From Chloroflexia bacterium (GTDB taxonomy: Bacteria; Chloroflexota; Chloroflexia; Thermomicrobiales; UBA6265), in assembly GCA_030430125.1 (NCBI GenBank), contig JAUIGA010000173.1:1-7166 (forward strand): a stretch of DNA of 7,166 bases, written 5' to 3'. The stretch's first letter is position 1; every line of letters starts with the position of its first letter. The position numbers and the translations under genes are program-made. The notes below the pieces were generated by a model. The model was not told the origin of the DNA and did no database searches. It worked only from the letters and a program-made list of their open reading frames with translations. Shown here one piece after another: positions 1 through 7,166 of the stretch.

Positions 1-1106
1 TGCAGGATTGCAACACCACCAGGTACGAGGCGCCGGCCAAGTGCGTCCAGCATCTTCCCGAGCTCGTCGACCCGCGACTGCTCCGGCAACGCCGCCACGA
101 TGAGATCGACCGGGTCGCTGCCTTCCAGCGCCGCGACATCCCAGACCGGATACGCCTCAACACCTGGGCCGTCGGCGAGTGCCCGGATCGTCGTGCGGAC
201 CGCGAGCGCGTCACGCCCGTGCACCTTGCCACGCGCTTCCGGCCAGAGCTTCCTGGCGACGACCGCCAGGTGCCCTGCGCCGGGATTCAGAACCATCCAT
301 GAGGTCATGCCCCGGCCCCCGTGCTGCAGGGATGCCATGGCTTGGATCGCGAGCTCGGTTGCCCGATCGAGCGAATCGTACTCGGGCAACCCGTACACGG
401 TCCGAAGGCTCCAGCTCAGCTCTCCCATCGAAAACTCGTGTGCCGGTCGGTCGAACAATCCCGCTGCGAATGGCTCCCGCGCCGTGACCTCCCCACCGCG
501 ACGGCGGATGTGAACGACCGTGTGCTCCTTGCCTCGTTCGATGTGGGCAGTCTCCGCGTCGGTGCGCTGCAGCTCACCCGTGAACAGGTCAGCCAGCGGA
601 TGGACGACAACCACCGCAAGCACCCCACCAGGGACGAGCGTGTCGATGGTCGCCTGCAGCAACCCGGCGATCAAATCCCTGCCCGCCTTGCCGGGAACGT
701 TCCACAGCACCAGGTCGTATCCACCCTCCGCAATCGGCAGGTAGACGTCACAGGTGAATTGAGAGGAAGACAGGAAGTCCGGCACCAATCGACGCGCATT
801 CTGCCGGCTGAATGCCACCGCGAGCGCGTCCCGGTCGACGTAATGCATCGACCAGCGCGGGTGGGCCACCTGCCAGGCGACCCCAAGCACACCGTAGCCA
901 CAACCAAAGTCTGCTGCCCGTCCGTCCGCCGGAAACGACGCGGGCTCGAGGCTGTCCAGCAACATCCGGCTGCCACGGTCGACCTGATGGCTGCTGAACA
1001 GGTCCTGTGCCACATCGAAGTCGACCCGGCTCCCTCGCCAACGCAGCTCCACCGATTTCTTGATTGGGAGTCCCGATCCGGACACGCTGGTATCGCCTCC
1101 GCCCAT
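1..1106 (-). CDS. Tandem-domain class I SAM-dependent methyltransferase, RsmC/RlmG-like (3' end outside window)
   Basis: An uninterrupted minus-strand frame gives 368 complete codons from ATG at 1106 and runs off the left edge without a stop. Two Rossmann methyltransferase halves are visible. The first (about residues 18-180) has a motif I core D67-F-G-C-G-Y-G73, an acidic strand-2 end at D91, a motif IV-like W-N-V-P at 135-138 and LVPGGV at 157-162. The second (about 225-368) repeats this order more loosely: N274-P-G-A-G278, D299, LP at 340-341 and LVPGGV at 360-365. RsmC and RlmG, which methylate guanines in 16S and 23S rRNA, share this two-half build, and SSHQVDRGSRMLL (38-50) resembles the segment before motif I in that family. 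Neither half has the family's NPP[FY] motif, so rRNA as substrate is only a guess. In-frame ATGs at 1154 and 1166 would lengthen the protein. I chose 1106 because a weak GAGAAG lies just upstream and the upstream codons resemble no domain. Confidence 0.8.
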   Translation of the reverse strand, partial: MGGGDTSVSGSGLPIKKSVELRWRGSRVDFDVAQDLFSSHQVDRGSRMLLDSLEPASFPADGRAADFGCGYGVLGVAWQVAHPRWSMHYVDRDALAVAFSRQNARRLVPDFLSSSQFTCDVYLPIAEGGYDLVLWNVPGKAGRDLIAGLLQATIDTLVPGGVLAVVVVHPLADLFTGELQRTDAETAHIERGKEHTVVHIRRRGGEVTAREPFAAGLFDRPAHEFSMGELSWSLRTVYGLPEYDSLDRATELAIQAMASLQHGGRGMTSWMVLNPGAGHLAVVARKLWPEARGKVHGRDALAVRTTIRALADGPGVEAYPVWDVAALEGSDPVDLIVAALPEQSRVDELGKMLDALGRRLVPGGVAIL

Positions 1107-1125
1107 CGCGCTTCTCGCGGTGGAC

Positions 1126-1154
1126 TTGCCGCCTCGCCGAAGCGCGGCTACCAT
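1126..1154 (+). promoter_or_regulatory. Putative sigma70-type promoter for the oxidoreductase-isomerase pair
   Basis: TTGCCG at 1126-1131 and TACCAT at 1149-1154 each match 4 of 6 bases of the -35 and -10 consensus and are separated by exactly 17 bases. The predicted start near 1161 leaves a leader of about 33 bases before the GTG at 1194. It lies in the 87-base divergent gap, where a promoter for the rightward genes is expected. In GC-rich DNA a 4/6 plus 4/6 match can arise by chance. I saw no convincing promoter on the opposite strand for the methyltransferase. Confidence 0.4.
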
Positions 1155-1182
1155 CCCGCAGACCATCGAACGACCTGCGAAC

Positions 1183-1187
1183 AGGAG
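1183..1187 (+). promoter_or_regulatory. Ribosome binding site deciding the GTG start at 1194
   Basis: AGGAG lies 6 bases before the GTG at 1194. It is the best Shine-Dalgarno match in the area. It fixes the start directly before the Rossmann strand of the oxidoreductase, although the reading frame stays open for almost 300 codons further upstream. Confidence 0.75.
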
Positions 1188-1193
1188 TGTATC

Positions 1194-2228
<1,035 letters not shown>

Positions 2229-2288
2229 ATAGACTGGCGGTCGACTGCGTCGATTCCCCCACTTATCCGCCCTGTCACCACCACGCCT

Positions 2289-2296
2289 GGAGAAAG
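2289..2296 (+). promoter_or_regulatory. Ribosome binding site of the isomerase gene
   Basis: GGAGAAAG ends 8 bases before the ATG at 2305, which supports that start. The rest of the 76-base gap after the oxidoreductase stop shows no clear promoter or terminator, consistent with a shared transcript. Confidence 0.65.
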
Positions 2297-2304
2297 TTGC
2301 ACCG

Positions 2305-3168
2305 ATGAACTACGCCGTCTTCACCGTCTCGACACCGGATTTCACGCCGGATGAGGCGGTTCGCAAGATACGAAACGCTGGTTACGATGGCATCGAGTGG
2401 CGCGTGCAGGACGACCCGCACGACACCGCCGAGCGCTCGTTCTGGCAGGGCAACAAGGCGACGCTTCCCCTCACTGGCTTTGATACCGACGCTCCCGCGT
2501 GGAAACGCATGACCGCGGAGGCCGGGCTGGCGATACCGGCCGTCGCCACCTACGTGAAATGCCACGAGCTCGACAAGGCGGAGCTCGCCATGCGCGGCAC
2601 CGCCGCGCTCGGCGCGCCGGCCCTGCGAATCCAGGTTCCCGGCTACGATGGCACGGAGCCCTTTACTTCGCTCTGGGACACCGCGCGCGCCCAGTACGCC
2701 ACGATTGCCGAGATGGCCGCGAGCCACGGCGTCAAGGCGCTGGTCGAGCTGCATCACCGAACGATTGTCCCGTCGGCGAGCGCCGCGCGGCGCTTCCTCG
2801 AGGGACTCGACCCGAGCCACGTCGGCGCGATTCACGACGCGGGCAACATGGTGATCGAGGGCTGGGAGCATCCGCGCATGGCCATGGAAGTCCTTGGACC
2901 GTTTCTCGCGCACGTGCATATCAAGAACGCCCACTGGCTGCCAACAGAAGGAAACTCGCCCGGAGCGCGCCGGTGGACCCCGGCGTTCTGCCCGATTCCG
3001 GAGGGTGTCGCCGATCTTCGCGAAGTCATGCGCGCGTTGCGGCATGTTGGCTACGATGGGTGGATGACCTTCGAGGATTTCAGCACCGATCACCCGGTGG
3101 AAGAGAACCTCGTCAACAACCTTGCGTACATCAAGGCGATCGAGCAGGAGGTCGCGGCGGAGGCGTAG
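2305..3168 (+). CDS. Sugar phosphate isomerase/epimerase (xylose isomerase-like TIM barrel)
   Basis: The 287-residue protein fits the AP-endonuclease-2/xylose-isomerase-like TIM-barrel superfamily, which includes inosose dehydratase (IolE), hydroxypyruvate isomerase and tagatose-type epimerases. The first strand opens directly at the start (MNYAVFTVST), followed by GYDGIEWR (26-33), the usual second-strand pattern. The divalent-metal ligands expected of the family can be placed at E149 (in LVELHH), D178 (in IHDAGN), H205 (in HVHIKN) and E257 (in MTFEDF), so the active site looks intact. The C-terminal half carries the GYDGWMTFEDF strand common to these enzymes. No signal peptide or membrane segment is present, so it should be cytoplasmic. 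It sits behind a Gfo/Idh/MocA oxidoreductase, the classic partner in inositol and sugar-acid catabolism, but substrate and exact reaction are not determined. The stop is TAG at 3166-3168. Confidence 0.9.
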   Translation: MNYAVFTVSTPDFTPDEAVRKIRNAGYDGIEWRVQDDPHDTAERSFWQGNKATLPLTGFDTDAPAWKRMTAEAGLAIPAVATYVKCHELDKAELAMRGTAALGAPALRIQVPGYDGTEPFTSLWDTARAQYATIAEMAASHGVKALVELHHRTIVPSASAARRFLEGLDPSHVGAIHDAGNMVIEGWEHPRMAMEVLGPFLAHVHIKNAHWLPTEGNSPGARRWTPAFCPIPEGVADLREVMRALRHVGYDGWMTFEDFSTDHPVEENLVNNLAYIKAIEQEVAAEA

Positions 3169-3383
3169 CTCTCTGAATACAAACGTACGGCCCTGGTACC
3201 ATCGTCGTCCCCCCAACCGTCACTCCCGAGCCGCCGACTGTGTCGGCGTGCCTCAGCATGACGTAAGTGTGGAGGCGCTTGCCTTCAATCCGCGTCAGCG
3301 GCACGACCGTACAGGCACAACGAAACCGGCCCGGAGCGATTGGCTCCGGGCCGGTTCCTGTTTCGACGAGCTTCGAGCTGTCG
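3169..3383. other. Convergent intergenic region between the isomerase gene and rpoC
   Basis: This 215-base non-coding stretch separates two genes that point at each other. Apart from the strong hairpin at 3324-3356, I find only a short 7-bp inverted repeat at 3232-3248 (loop TGT, no T-tract). There is no convincing small ORF with a ribosome binding site, no tRNA and no promoter. Confidence 0.7.
3324..3356 (-). terminator. Rho-independent terminator of rpoC, probably bidirectional
   Basis: AACCGGCCCGGAGC at 3324-3337 pairs perfectly with GCTCCGGGCCGGTT at 3343-3356, giving a 14-bp GC-rich stem with a 5-base loop (GATTG). On the minus strand the hairpin begins 27 bases after the rpoC stop and runs into TTTCGTTGT, a modest T-rich tail. 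On the plus strand it is followed by CCTGTTTCG, a weaker tail, and lies about 155 bases after the isomerase stop. Position, stem strength and convergent orientation make termination of both units the simplest reading. Confidence 0.8.

Positions 3384-7166
<3,783 letters not shown>

Noticed and set aside
321..1193. Open plus-strand extension of almost 300 codons upstream of the oxidoreductase
   Set aside because: It is antisense to the methyltransferase, resembles no domain, and the Rossmann fold plus ribosome binding site place the true start at GTG 1194.
2275..3216. 313-residue minus-strand open frame across the isomerase gene
   Set aside because: It is an Arg/Gly-rich antisense shadow typical of GC-rich DNA. 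The plus strand carries the recognisable metal-binding TIM-barrel protein.
3232..3248. Short inverted repeat with 7-bp stem and TGT loop
   Set aside because: It has no T-rich tail and is short enough to occur by chance at this GC content. The stronger hairpin at 3324-3356 better explains termination.

Overview
This is a GC-rich bacterial chromosomal window with four protein-coding genes, two of them cut by the window edges. The beta' subunit of RNA polymerase identifies it as bacterial. That protein has no large insertion (SI3) directly after the trigger-loop motif, as proteobacterial beta' usually does. It does have a charged, coiled-coil-like segment near its visible N-terminus and conserved-core wording close to Firmicutes, Chloroflexota and Deinococcus-Thermus proteins. 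A GC-rich Chloroflexota (Thermomicrobia-like) host is my best guess, but this is inference from general resemblance and no database was searched.

Layout from left to right. Positions 1-1106 (minus strand, C-terminus beyond the left edge) hold a tandem-domain SAM-dependent methyltransferase of the RsmC/RlmG type. A short divergent intergenic region (1107-1193) carries a plausible sigma70-type promoter for the rightward genes. Positions 1194-2228 (plus) encode a Gfo/Idh/MocA oxidoreductase starting at GTG. Positions 2305-3168 (plus) encode a TIM-barrel sugar phosphate isomerase/epimerase. The 215-base intergenic region 3169-3383 contains a strong, perfectly paired 14-bp hairpin that probably terminates both convergent transcription units. 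Positions 3384-7166 (minus, N-terminus beyond the right edge) encode most of RpoC.

The oxidoreductase and isomerase probably form a two-gene operon for oxidation and isomerisation of a sugar, inositol or sugar-derived compound, a pairing common in such catabolic clusters. No transporter or regulator is visible to name the substrate. rpoC appears to be the last gene of its transcription unit: it ends 27 bases before the terminator, and no rpsL-rpsG-fusA genes follow. I see no mobile element, CRISPR array, tRNA, rRNA or defence system, and nothing that looks like a wholly new system. The most unusual feature is the duplicated methyltransferase, where neither half keeps the NPP[FY] catalytic signature usual for its family.
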